This document shows positions 55,487 through 64,000 of a DNA stretch of 64,000 nucleotides, one piece after another. The notes under the pieces are model-generated. The model made no database searches. It was not told the DNA's origin and saw only the letters and a program-made list of their open reading frames with translations. The translations under genes were made by a program, and so were the position numbers. The stretch covers positions 2,356,001-2,420,000 of the forward strand of contig JAVLRN010000002.1 of NCBI GenBank assembly GCA_032821775.1. The letters are read 5' to 3'. The number at the start of each line of letters is the position of its first letter. Position 1 is the stretch's first letter. The stretch comes from Sanguinoderma infundibulare. Taxonomy: Eukaryota > Basidiomycota > Agaricomycetes > Polyporales > Polyporaceae.

Positions 55487-56900
55487 CTTGGTCGGTGTAA
55501 CGTCGAGGTTCGGATGTGGAGCAGGACCGTCGGGCTTGGCTCGATGGGAGATGCTCGAGGAACTGAGGCTGAAGCGCGAGGAGGATATAGGAGAGGTGGG
55601 CCTGAGGGGAGTCAAGTATGAGAGGCAGTAGTGAGGCCTTCTTCGATACCGGGCCGGGGCACATCTTTTGATGGAGGAGGGATGAACGCCGAGATGGCAA
55701 ATACATCCCATCTTCACCTAGGACGTCGCTAATCCGAGCATTCCCGTAATAGCTTGAGCTGCTCTCCGGTTACTCGGGACTGTCGACGGACTAGGACGGG
55801 ACGATGGTATGTATGAGAATCGCAACGTCAGTCCTCCAACGATGCCGAGGACAACGCCGAGCTTGACGGTCTGCTGGTCACCTCGCTGATTTTGGATGGG
55901 TATGCATCGTCCGTGAGTCCCCACTGTCGGCGTTAGTAGCAATTATTGCTAATGGCACGAGTGGGCCGCGGGGTGAATGACGATCATTGCAAAATTTCCA
56001 CGGAATGTGTGGCTGGAAGATGAGGAACAGGTCAGGATGGATGATTAGCGCTTCCTCTCTTCTTTGACAGAGAAGAAGATTGCTTCACTCACATCATCGG
56101 CGTACTTCTCGCCATCGGCAGGGCGACCAGGAGTCTGAGTAAGTGAGGACGGTGACTGGGCAGGCTGCGATCCGCACACGAGGGTGTAACTTATTGGGCG
56201 GGGACACCACGAGGAGGGGTTGATGCAGGGTTGATGCCAGAGGACAAGGAGGACAAGTTGCAGGACTTGAAACCGGCCTCGGAAAGAGCGAATCGGAGCA
56301 GACTTGGACTCGAGATGCACATGCACATCGCACACAGCCCCTACCGTGACCATCAGTCACACCCTTCTCCGCCGCCATGCTTCCATCATCCATCTCCATC
56401 ATCCCCAAAGCGCGCATTGATGCGCCAGCGAGCCTCTACTCAAACCATTCTCCTAAGCCCGATCTCTGTTCTGCGCCAAAAAGACAGAGTATACCCTCAG
56501 AAAAACTTGGTTCTCTCAGGCTTCTACATGATCGCTGCAGTAGAGATACACGTTCGGACAAACACACTCGGAAAAGCCCGAGGGAGGAAACACAAGGGAG
56601 AGCGAGAGGGTTCAATACTACGGATACTGGTAGACTTAGAACAACGACTACGATGAGGGACAGGACAATATGTGCGGACGGCCGAGATGGGCAGGAATGT
56701 AAGCAGACAAGGACGCGACAAATACGGGAACAGATATCAAGGAGCAGAGTGATGAGGAGAGATTAACGACAAAATGCCCAGTCAAGTTCCTTATCCATGA
56801 TGGCAAACGGGAAAAGCAGGGTGGGCGAACGGTCTTGGTCTCGCCATCCTGGACAAAGTGGGATCCCAAGGGGAGTGAAAGGCAGGGGAGTGAAAGGGAG
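55487..56900. other. 1.4-kb intergenic region
   Basis: Promoter and 5' UTR of the Ser/Pro-rich gene plus the 3' flank of the ALY/REF gene. No supported frame on either strand. Confidence 0.4.
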
Positions 56901-57958
56901 TCACCGGTCGATGTCCATCTTGACCGCACCGCCTCTGCCGCGCCGTCCCTTTCCACGGGCGCGTCCGCGTCCAGCCGGTTTTTGGGTATATTCCCTCGGG
57001 TCTGCCCCTGGGGGGGCTACCAATACGTGCGCCCTGGAATCTGTGGCGAGGATATCGTCTGAGCGCAGCTTGCTATATCGATAGAAAGGTCAGTCAGTAA
57101 ACGATCGCAAACAAACGCCGACAAGGACGTCTGGAAAGACAGCAAGTCGGAAGATGCTGCTACTCACGAGCCCGAGTTTGTGTCGTCTTCCATGAGCACG
57201 TCCACACTGCCCTCTATGAGGGGGGCGCCAATACGTCCGGAAAGAGTGGCGTTGACGCCGCCGACAATCTTAACCTCAAGCGTTCGCCCATCTGCGGGTT
57301 GGCCATGGAACTTGGCAACGGCCGCTTGCGCATCCTTTTCGTGCTTGTAGGTGAGGCGCACGATGGGGTCGGGTGTGCTCGAGTGGAGAACAGCAGAGGT
57401 TATTGGGCCGCATCGCTTGAAGATGGCCTATAGGACAAGGGACAGACACAAACTTGAGAAACCGAGAGCGAGAAGCGAACTGTGATAGGGGGCTTACCTC
57501 GACATCCGCAGCGCTTGTACCACGGGCCAAGCCAGCGACCTGGACGACATTGCCGCGGGAACTGGCACCTTTGATGGACAAACCAGCCTTGTCGCCTACG
57601 GCTTCTCTGAGCGCTTTGTCTGCAATGCCAAAGTTCATCTTGGGGGCAGCTTGAGGGCCGGTTGTGAGACGGGCGGAGAGGGAGCGGGAGTCGGACTTGT
57701 TATACATGTCGTGCTCCCAAGTGTCGTTGATGTCGCCCTTTGGAGGACGGTGATTGCGGTTCTGAGGATGAGGGGATGTATGGAGGCGTGGTTGGAAAGA
57801 GGCATGGTGGAGAGTGGTGAGAGAGAGAAGAATGGGAGAGGCGGAAGCAGGCGCACATATGGACCAGACGCTGCAGCACGGTTCGACTTTGAGCGTACGG
57901 GGCCCGCTGCGGGTGCAGCGCCTGGGGGAATGCTGATGCGCTCGAGGAGGGAGGCCAT
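56901..57958 (-). CDS. ALY/REF-type RRM RNA-binding protein (mRNA export adaptor-like)
   Basis: Four exons: 57857-57958, 57498-57761, 57168-57427, 56901-57072 (798 nt, 265 residues). The N-terminal part is basic (MASLLERISIPPGAAP, then NRNHRPPKGDINDTWEHDMY). One RRM spans about residues 105-180: GNVVQVAGLARGTSAADVEAIF includes RNP2, and PIVRLTYKHEKDAQAAVAKF is the RNP1 region. The C-terminus is RG-rich (AGRGRARGKGRRGRGGAV) like the FoP/ALY C-terminal box. ALY/REF (yeast Yra1) links the TREX complex to the export receptor. The classic N-terminal UAP56-binding helix is not obvious, so a related RRM protein is possible. Confidence 0.78.
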
Positions 57959-58303
57959 GGAGAAGTAGAGAGTAAGGGCGGGCGAAGAGGAGCAGGCGGA
58001 TGGAGTCGGACGTCGTCGAGAGCAGCGGCGAGAGTGGCAACCCACTCGCGTCCACCGCCTGTTTGCCGCTGTTGACGCCGTGATGGTCACAATGTTGCCT
58101 GTGACGGATGTGACCTCAGCGCGGATTGAGGAGGGGCGGCATGCAGCAAGGCCCAGCAAGGCCCAGCAAGCTTAGGCCAGTCGCCAGCTGACATCCGTCC
58201 TCCCGTCCGTCCTCCCATCTGCTCTCCGTGCTCGAGCCCAAGCTCGTGCCAGCAATCTCTTCAGCTTCCTTGTCTCTACTTGCATCTTCCCTCAGCAGTC
58301 ACA
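57959..58303. promoter_or_regulatory. divergent promoter of the ALY/REF and ERV14 genes
   Basis: A 345-nt spacer between two divergent start codons. It carries the direct repeat GCAAGGCCCA (about 2.5 copies, 58146-58171) and a CCGTCCTCC repeat (58196-58215). Either could bind a factor, but nothing is recognisable. Confidence 0.5.
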
Positions 58304-59287
58304 ATGGGTGGCACAGGTTCGTCTCTCCTTCCATCTCTTCTGACCATGGCTGACGACTCTCGGTCAATGTATTCTTCTTTCCGCATCCCAACCCGCGCAC
58401 CCGTCATCTCTGACCGTGCGCCGCTCCCTCGTGTATCCAAACACAAAAATTGCGCGTTGGGACCCTACCTTCGCGTCCGTATGCAACTATCTCTGCTTGG
58501 TCCATTCAGGATGGCTCTTCCTCTTCTCGGTGCTCATGGCCGCCGGTCTTCTCTTCACAATGGTCTTCTTTGTGCGTTTCTTTCCGCTTCTAGTAAAATC
58601 CCATCTAGACAAGCCTCCCTGTCTTTCCGCCGACCTACAGATCATAATGTTCTCGGATCTCGAGTGCGACTACATAAACCCCATAGACCTTTGCAATAAG
58701 CTTAACCAGGTACGTTGCCGATTTCAGACAGCTCACCAGTGCGTATCGACTGAAAGACGACAAATCTTAGTTCGTTCTCCCCGAGAACATCGCACACGCC
58801 TTCCTCGCCCTCCTCTTCCTCGTTTCCGGCCAATGGATAGCCTTCCTTCTCAACGCCCCACTACTGGCCTTCAACATCAACAAGTGCGTCTCCTCCATCC
58901 CTCCCTCCCCGCAGTCATCCCCTCTTATCTCCCCGGCCGTCTATCGACGCGGGCTAGCTCTCTGACTGACCGTTAATCCACTCTCCATAGGATACGCAAT
59001 GGGAACCACATGTACGATGCCACCGAGATCTTCCGTACGTTACCAAACCACAAGAAGGAGAGCTTCATCAAGCTAGGCTTCTACCTCCTCAGCTTCTTCT
59101 ACTACCTCTACCGGTGCGTCTTGCCATATGTACTTGGTTTCCACCTCCTTTCACTCTTACGTCCCCTACCCTCGCCTCCCCGTCCCCTTCATATCCCCCC
59201 ATCTTTCCATCTGGTCATGTTAACGGTTTATTGATAATCCCTTCTATGCACAGAATGATCCTCGCATTAATCCAAGAAAGCGAATGA
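58304..59287 (+). CDS. ERV14: ER vesicle cargo receptor Erv14 / cornichon
   Basis: Six exons: 58304-58316, 58510-58571, 58641-58709, 58771-58883, 58991-59113, 59254-59287 (414 nt, 137 residues, the same length as the yeast protein within one residue). Landmarks: [20 protein letters not shown] (TM1), [40 protein letters not shown] (TM2), [30 protein letters not shown], and a terminal [15 protein letters not shown] (TM3). It is a COPII cargo receptor for transmembrane proteins. The first coding exon is only 13 nt. Confidence 0.95.
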
Positions 59288-60689
59288 GCTCTGCAACGCG
59301 CGTCCCCACAACCATCCCGTCTGTCCTCGACTTCCTTGTTCTGTTCCCCCGCATTCGACATTCCCCAGTTCAATTTGTCCGTCCACGCCTATTATGATCT
59401 CCTACTCTCATTGTCATGCGCCTGTATCGACATTCGACCTCACCCTACAACTTTCACGACTCATGACGGACATTCGCACTCGGGCGTGTACGAAGTTGGA
59501 ATCCAAGAACCATATCCCGGGTTTCGGAGTCGAAGGTTTTATGGGCGAGGGCGCAGGGGCGATGGCTTCTGCTTCGAAAATACGGTGATGGAGGGCAGGA
59601 GAGCCGTGGGGCGAGAAGGACTAGACGAGCGACTGGCTTGGACGTCTACCACTACTGATCTACTGCTGCTATTCGTCATTTTCCGCTCACGTTCTCATCG
59701 TGGACCTCACTGCATGTATGTATAGGGATGATAATGATGCTCCTTCTCCCTGTCTGTCCTTTCTGGGTTATGAGCAAAGCGATGACGAGCAAGAAGAGCC
59801 TTTGCTGGGGTGGGATGGATAGCGAGCGATGCTGCGGTTGGCACTACCATACGAAGACCTTGCTTATATAAAGTGACCTCGTGCAACCACCTTGAGCCTC
59901 TACGTTAACACTAGCAGGCGGCGATCCTCGAAAGCTGGCTACAACCTGCTGGCTTGAGAACACGGTGCGCGTTTTGAACAGTTGGTACATGCATGCGAGA
60001 AGGAAACTAGAAGATTCTGAACAGAGGAGGGTATGCCTAGTACAAGCTACAGACTCTGAGTGAGAAAGTTACATCTAGAGCAAAGCAATGCGTTAGCACA
60101 TGCGCAGGATTACGAAGTAGATCGATCACAAAGCAAGAATCAGGGATGTCATGTTTTGGAGCACGCCTTCTTCCCCGAGAGGAAGGAGTATAACTCCCTG
60201 AAGAAATTCATAAAAAAGCATCATGGAAAACGATGCAAAGCGTCGAGACGTACCTTGGGCCACTTGCTCTATGCATAAGTAGCGTCTGACAACAAAAGGC
60301 CGCACGATCAGAGTAAGCCCCATTGCGTTGGTGGAAGCTCCGGAGAGATCCACAACCGCATGACTATCGGCGGGACAATGGCGCTCGTAGACCGCTCTCG
60401 TATCTTCGCGCCATACGCACTGCAGAGAACACCGCGCAGAGCAGAACTGACCAGAGCGCCTCGGGTAGACAGTCTCCCAAGGGACGAGAGAGACAAGCAA
60501 AGCACCCAGCCGTACAGCTGGAAGGAGAGAGTCGGTCAGTGCAAACCTTTCTCTCCATTTTTCGCCCACCTATAAGGCGGAGCTCGAATATATTCGGCAC
60601 GGTCCGCAAAGCACCAGGCCGACAGTCTGCTCGGTTACGGCGCTGGTACTGGACACTACCACCGCACTCGCCACTTGGAGGCATCGATT
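59288..60689. other. 1.4-kb intergenic region
   Basis: 3' flank of ERV14 and upstream region of the next plus-strand gene. The frames at 59336-59725 (+) and 60126-60569 (-) have no recognisable domain. Confidence 0.4.
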
Positions 60690-62064
60690 ATGCAATCCTC
60701 ATCCAGCTCGTCTTCATCATACACCTCCCAGGACCCACCCCCGCGAACAGAATTGTGGTGGGATCGTCTCCCTTCCCTCAAAATCGTTCGTCCTCCCAAA
60801 GGTTCGTCCCTCGCCCTAACCCTCTCTTTTAGGCCCATACAAGCTCTCATACACGTCCGTATAGGTCCATATTCCCCACTAGTCGATGAACGTTGCTTTA
60901 CATACTGTTCTCAAAACATTACTGGCCGCATACACGGCAACGACCCTTGGTGCCGCACCATCTGCCTTCGTCGCGTCTTCCTCCATGAAGTCTCCCGCGT
61001 ACTTTCTCGTCATCACACCAAGACCATCACCCATGTACCCGGACGCAAACAACCAATCGTGGAGACCAAGGAGGAGGTCGAAACCCTGCCAGTGAACCAT
61101 CCCCTCCCACCCGAAGGACAGAGGTACAGCGGTTGGCTAGCCATGCTGCTTGATGGCAGGTTTGGTCTCGGGGCAGAAGATGATCTCCATCCACACCGGC
61201 ACCGGAATGAAATGGACTCCGCGCTCAGCTCAGGACACGCACACCCCCAGAGGGAGACCATGCACTGGAAGGAGGGTTGGTATCTCTGGTGGTCGTCCAG
61301 TCGATGGGCTGCTCAGGAGAAGCTGGACCTCATGCGCAGGGACCTTGATGGCCAATCAGAATGGCAGAAGCTCAAGGACAGGAGGAACGACGAATGGGCG
61401 AGGGGGCTGCCGCCGGTCGAAGAAACACAGACGGATGGACCAGTTCACGGAGACCTCCATCCTTTCGAGGATTTGGGCAACTTGCCGCCATTTCCCGATG
61501 TCTCGTGAGTAGCTGTTGTCCTTTCTTCCTGTTGTATTGCACGGTTGTGGTCCGTTGCGCCGACGTGCTCTCGTTCATCGCTCGTTTAGTCCCACGTGCT
61601 CTGTCCACTCTTGCTTGCATTATTCAGGTCATTCTTATGTGCGATCAGATACTCTGAGCGTACTTAACACCACATGTCTTGCTTCATCCCTTCTATGTTT
61701 ATGCTCACGCTTTGTGCATAGGTCGTCATCACTCCTTCTCCCGCTCCCTTTACAATCAACCTCGCTGTCTTCCCTCAAGGCCTTCCTCTCTCGTCCGCTC
61801 GCCCCTACTGGCCACGTTTTAGAAGTGGTCCAAGAGAGCGTGAACTCGGGCGCTCAGAGGGAATTCTGGGGCCGCGTGTGGGAGAAGGCCCAGACAGATG
61901 AGCCTAGGAAGCTGCTTGTCGTTGCTTGGGGTAGGGTGATGACCAACTTTTTCGGAAAAGAGGATGAGCGGGGTGGAAACAGTGGGAAGTCTGGCGGCGC
62001 TGGTCGGGGGAATGGGGGAGGAGGTGAGGAGGGGAAGGATGACAAGAGTGAGAGGTCTGTTTAG
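60690..62064 (+). CDS. conserved protein with Cys/Trp motif, function unknown
   Basis: Three exons: 60690-60801, 60865-61504, 61722-62064 (1095 nt, 364 residues). Intron 1 is 63 nt and in frame, ending at GTATAG, and removing it joins RPPKG to PYSPLVDERC. A compact motif CFTYCSQNITGRIHG followed by DPWCRTICLRRVFLHEVSR has four Cys and looks structural or metal-binding. Then come a Pro-rich stretch, WLAMLLDGRFGLG, TMHWKEGWYLWWSSSRWAAQ and a charged helix (KLKDRRNDEWARGL). The last exon has LEVVQESVNSGAQREFWGRVWEKAQ and LLVVAWGRVMTNFFGKED, ending in a Gly-rich tail. Homologues seem to exist in other Agaricomycetes (recollection of the DPWCR motif), but I cannot name the family. Intron 2 is 217 nt and may hide a further exon. 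Confidence 0.7.
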
Positions 62065-62977
62065 GTTGCTTATAGGACTGCCACATCAATTTCTGGGATG
62101 GTGTTTGAGCAACTTATACCCATGGTAGCTCTTTTAGATGTCACTGTGGAATTGGAAATCATCGGAATCCCCGGGGATCCTAATCGGTTGAGAGAGGGGT
62201 GGTACCTTAGTGCATATTTTCTCAATTTCTCAATCAATGTATTCAATCTGCAAGCAACCAATAGGTAAACACTGGACTTGGTTCAAAGCGGTCATCTGAT
62301 TCATATATGCCGACTACTAAAATGTAAAAATAAAGTATTCTGTAATACTAGATTGTAGCCGCATGCTGCGGCTATGAGGGACCAAATGTCCATTTAATAA
62401 TTCGAGCACAAAGTTGTCGCTTTCCCACAAAGTTTCTCATTTTGTACAAAACATTGAACTGGAGTGCAAAACTGTAATTGGAATGCCAACAGTGTTTGGG
62501 TTGCATAGAAAATCATCTATTTCTGTGCAAGTATGTGTTTTATCAGGTTTAAACTGTGGTTACAAGAGGTAAATCACCTATAGCATGCAGTGCCCTGCTG
62601 CGGCACCTCTTGAGCCGGCCACACCAGCTCACACACTCCTCTTCTGATGCAGCTATGCCCACCAGTGTATGGGCTCCCTCCCCACTTAGGAGTTAGGAGT
62701 TTTAAGAGCATGAGCCTGGCACAAAGTGGTCAAGTCGGGATCTGCTGATCCCTCTAATCTCTCTCACTGCCCACCAGGTACACATGCCCTGTGAAGGTTT
62801 GATCACATCAACCTTGCTAATTCTCTCACTGCCCAACAGCATTTTATTGTAGTTCACACTTTTGCTATAAATTTGAACATCTTTCAAGTCAATACCTCTA
62901 TGGGACCATCCGAGCATGGTTCAGACAGACTCTCAGTTGTGCATTGTGTGGTCATCAGCAAGTGTGAACAAACCATC
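62065..62977. other. AT-rich non-coding region, probably repetitive
   Basis: Composition drops to AT-rich with no coding frames. Two imperfect copies of a TCTCTCACTGCCCAACAG-like block occur near 62758-62777 and 62822-62840. It is probably older repeat or transposon debris into which the element at the right edge inserted. Confidence 0.45.
62356..62374. repeat. perfect short hairpin
   Basis: TAGCCGCA-TGC-TGCGGCTA, with 8-bp arms and a 3-nt loop, in an AT-rich context. Confidence 0.8.
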
Positions 62978-63488
62978 TGTTATGGTTTTTCATGTCACAT
63001 TTGGCAACATTCCATTCCTGAAGTCTGGCATAGCCCAGATGGCATTTATCATTATCTCCCATCCTATCTTATCGGAGGGTGTGGCCCTAGATGCTGTTTA
63101 TCATATCTTATCTCTTAAAGACCAGCCTGGGAGGAGCCTGGCTCTGGACATTGGACATTGTTATATAAATAGACTACCTTATTGTTTTCCAGCCTCACTG
63201 TGACCTCATGTTGGCCTCATGTATGTACCAAATGTGACCACACAGGACATGGTCTGTGCACTCTTCTGTAATAGTATATAAGGGCTGTAATGTGGAGTTC
63301 AGAGACCTTAGATTCTGTCTCTTATTCTCTTCCCCCTCCTCTATAGGCAGCTTAACAGCCCCTGCCACCACTTGTCTCCTCATCTAGACAATCCATCCTC
63401 TTTACCTCTGCCCACTCCACTGTGTGTCAGCCCACACCAGTAAGCTTTGTTTTTGTTTTGTTTGTGGTGCAGTTGCTCAGCTGTAACA
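62978..63488 (+). mobile_element. long terminal repeat (LTR) of a self-primed Ty3/gypsy-type retrotransposon
   Basis: The 511-bp segment begins TGTTA and ends TAACA, the standard inverted LTR termini. It contains a TATATAAG promoter box at 63275-63282 and C/T-rich sequence downstream. Eleven bases at 63310-63320, 35 nt after the TATA box and hence at the expected transcript start, are the exact reverse complement of 63491-63501, which lies 2 nt after the LTR end. This arrangement is that of Tf1-type elements, where the 5' end of the RNA folds back as primer. It is read as the left LTR of an element extending out of the window to the right, or a truncated copy. No second LTR is in view, and the left boundary lacks a verified target-site duplication. 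Confidence 0.6.
63275..63282 (+). promoter_or_regulatory. LTR TATA box
   Basis: TATATAAG, 35 nt before the predicted transcript start at 63310. Confidence 0.6.
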
Positions 63489-63490
63489 TT

Positions 63491-63501
63491 AGACAGAATC
63501 T
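63491..63501 (+). other. putative self-priming primer-binding site
   Basis: AGACAGAATCT is exactly complementary to AGATTCTGTCT at 63310-63320. The match is exactly 11 nt, as in Tf1. No TGG-starting tRNA primer site is seen at this position. Confidence 0.55.
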
Positions 63502-64000
63502 CACATCCAGGCCCCTGGCTCAGTGCTCAAGTCACTAGCCAGCCATCTCTCTTCCCCCCAGGAGTTTTATACATGTTTATCATCCCCTTCCTCCACTCCC
63601 TCCCAGGAGCAAGGCCTCCAGGAGTTTACCCGTCATCACCACAAGAGACATGGTGTAACATGCATGGAGAACCTGTGCATAGAACTGAAGGATCAACACA
63701 GGGAGAGGACAGGCTGTGACTGATGTGTGCGAGGTGGTATAGGTGTGCTGCAAGCCTAAAGGCCACCGAACAGTAGGAAAAGGAGGAGACTCAACTATGG
63801 TGCGGTTACGTAGACCAACTACCATGTGGTAGTGTATGATGTGGAAACGACCAGTGTGCACGGACACTGCAGGAGACGAACAATGCGAAGTATGTGTAGT
63901 TGCACAACATACTGATGAAGAGAGGCTCAAAGTCGATGCGGAGAGGCTACTCGGAGCCCAAAGGGAGTCGCACACATACAGGCATGAAGAGAGAGAGATC
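63502..64000 (+). mobile_element. leader/internal start of the retrotransposon
   Basis: Sequence after the primer-binding site. The frame 63523-63723 (+) is short and not recognisable as gag; coding parts would lie beyond the window if the element is complete. Confidence 0.35.

Overview
The window looks like a gene-dense stretch of a basidiomycete (Agaricomycete) nuclear genome. Most genes are split by many short introns of about 50-70 nt with GTRNGY-type donors. Several protein families are typical of mushrooms and polypores: orphan 7-TM proteins, F-box proteins with divergent C-termini, DUF4470- and DUF7770-type proteins, a bicupin oxalate decarboxylase and a TmpA-like membrane protein. I built exon models by hand from splice signals. 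Wherever exons are listed, the lengths sum to a multiple of three and the reading frame stays open.

Left part (1-12.5 kb), all on the minus strand: a PsiD-type phosphatidylserine decarboxylase family enzyme (895-2175); two tandem paralogous 7-TM orphan membrane proteins with 8 exons each (5104-6624 and 7476-9170); and an F-box protein with an acidic, His-rich tail (10146-12499).

Middle-left (14.4-24.4 kb), mostly housekeeping: a SWIB-domain chromatin protein (+), a PTAR1-like prenyltransferase alpha subunit (-), the ERAD cofactor Hrd3/SEL1L (-), a SAP/ankyrin-like repeat protein (+) and mitochondrial ATP synthase subunit 4 (-).

Centre (24.6-45.5 kb): a fructosyl-amino-acid-oxidase-like gene that appears frameshifted (+); a 14-exon TmpA-like membrane protein with an 11-nt micro-exon (-); a decayed TPR/DUF4470 gene (-); oligoribonuclease (-); a 1534-residue acidic protein (+); a decayed DUF7770 gene (+); an F-box protein (+); and a D-2-hydroxyacid dehydrogenase (+).

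Right (46.3-62.1 kb): an MFS anion permease and a secreted oxalate decarboxylase (both -), a Ser/Pro-rich protein (-), an ALY/REF-type RNA-binding protein (-), the cargo receptor Erv14/cornichon (+) and an unrecognised Cys-motif protein (+). The last ~1.9 kb has no host gene. It contains what I read as a Ty3/gypsy long terminal repeat with a TATA box and an 11-nt self-priming primer-binding site, as in Tf1-type elements.

Themes for a second look: at least four GC-AG introns in one 64-kb window, several micro-exons, three decayed accessory genes, a possible C2-acid neighbourhood (hydroxyacid dehydrogenase, anion permease, oxalate decarboxylase), and the self-priming retroelement at the right edge.
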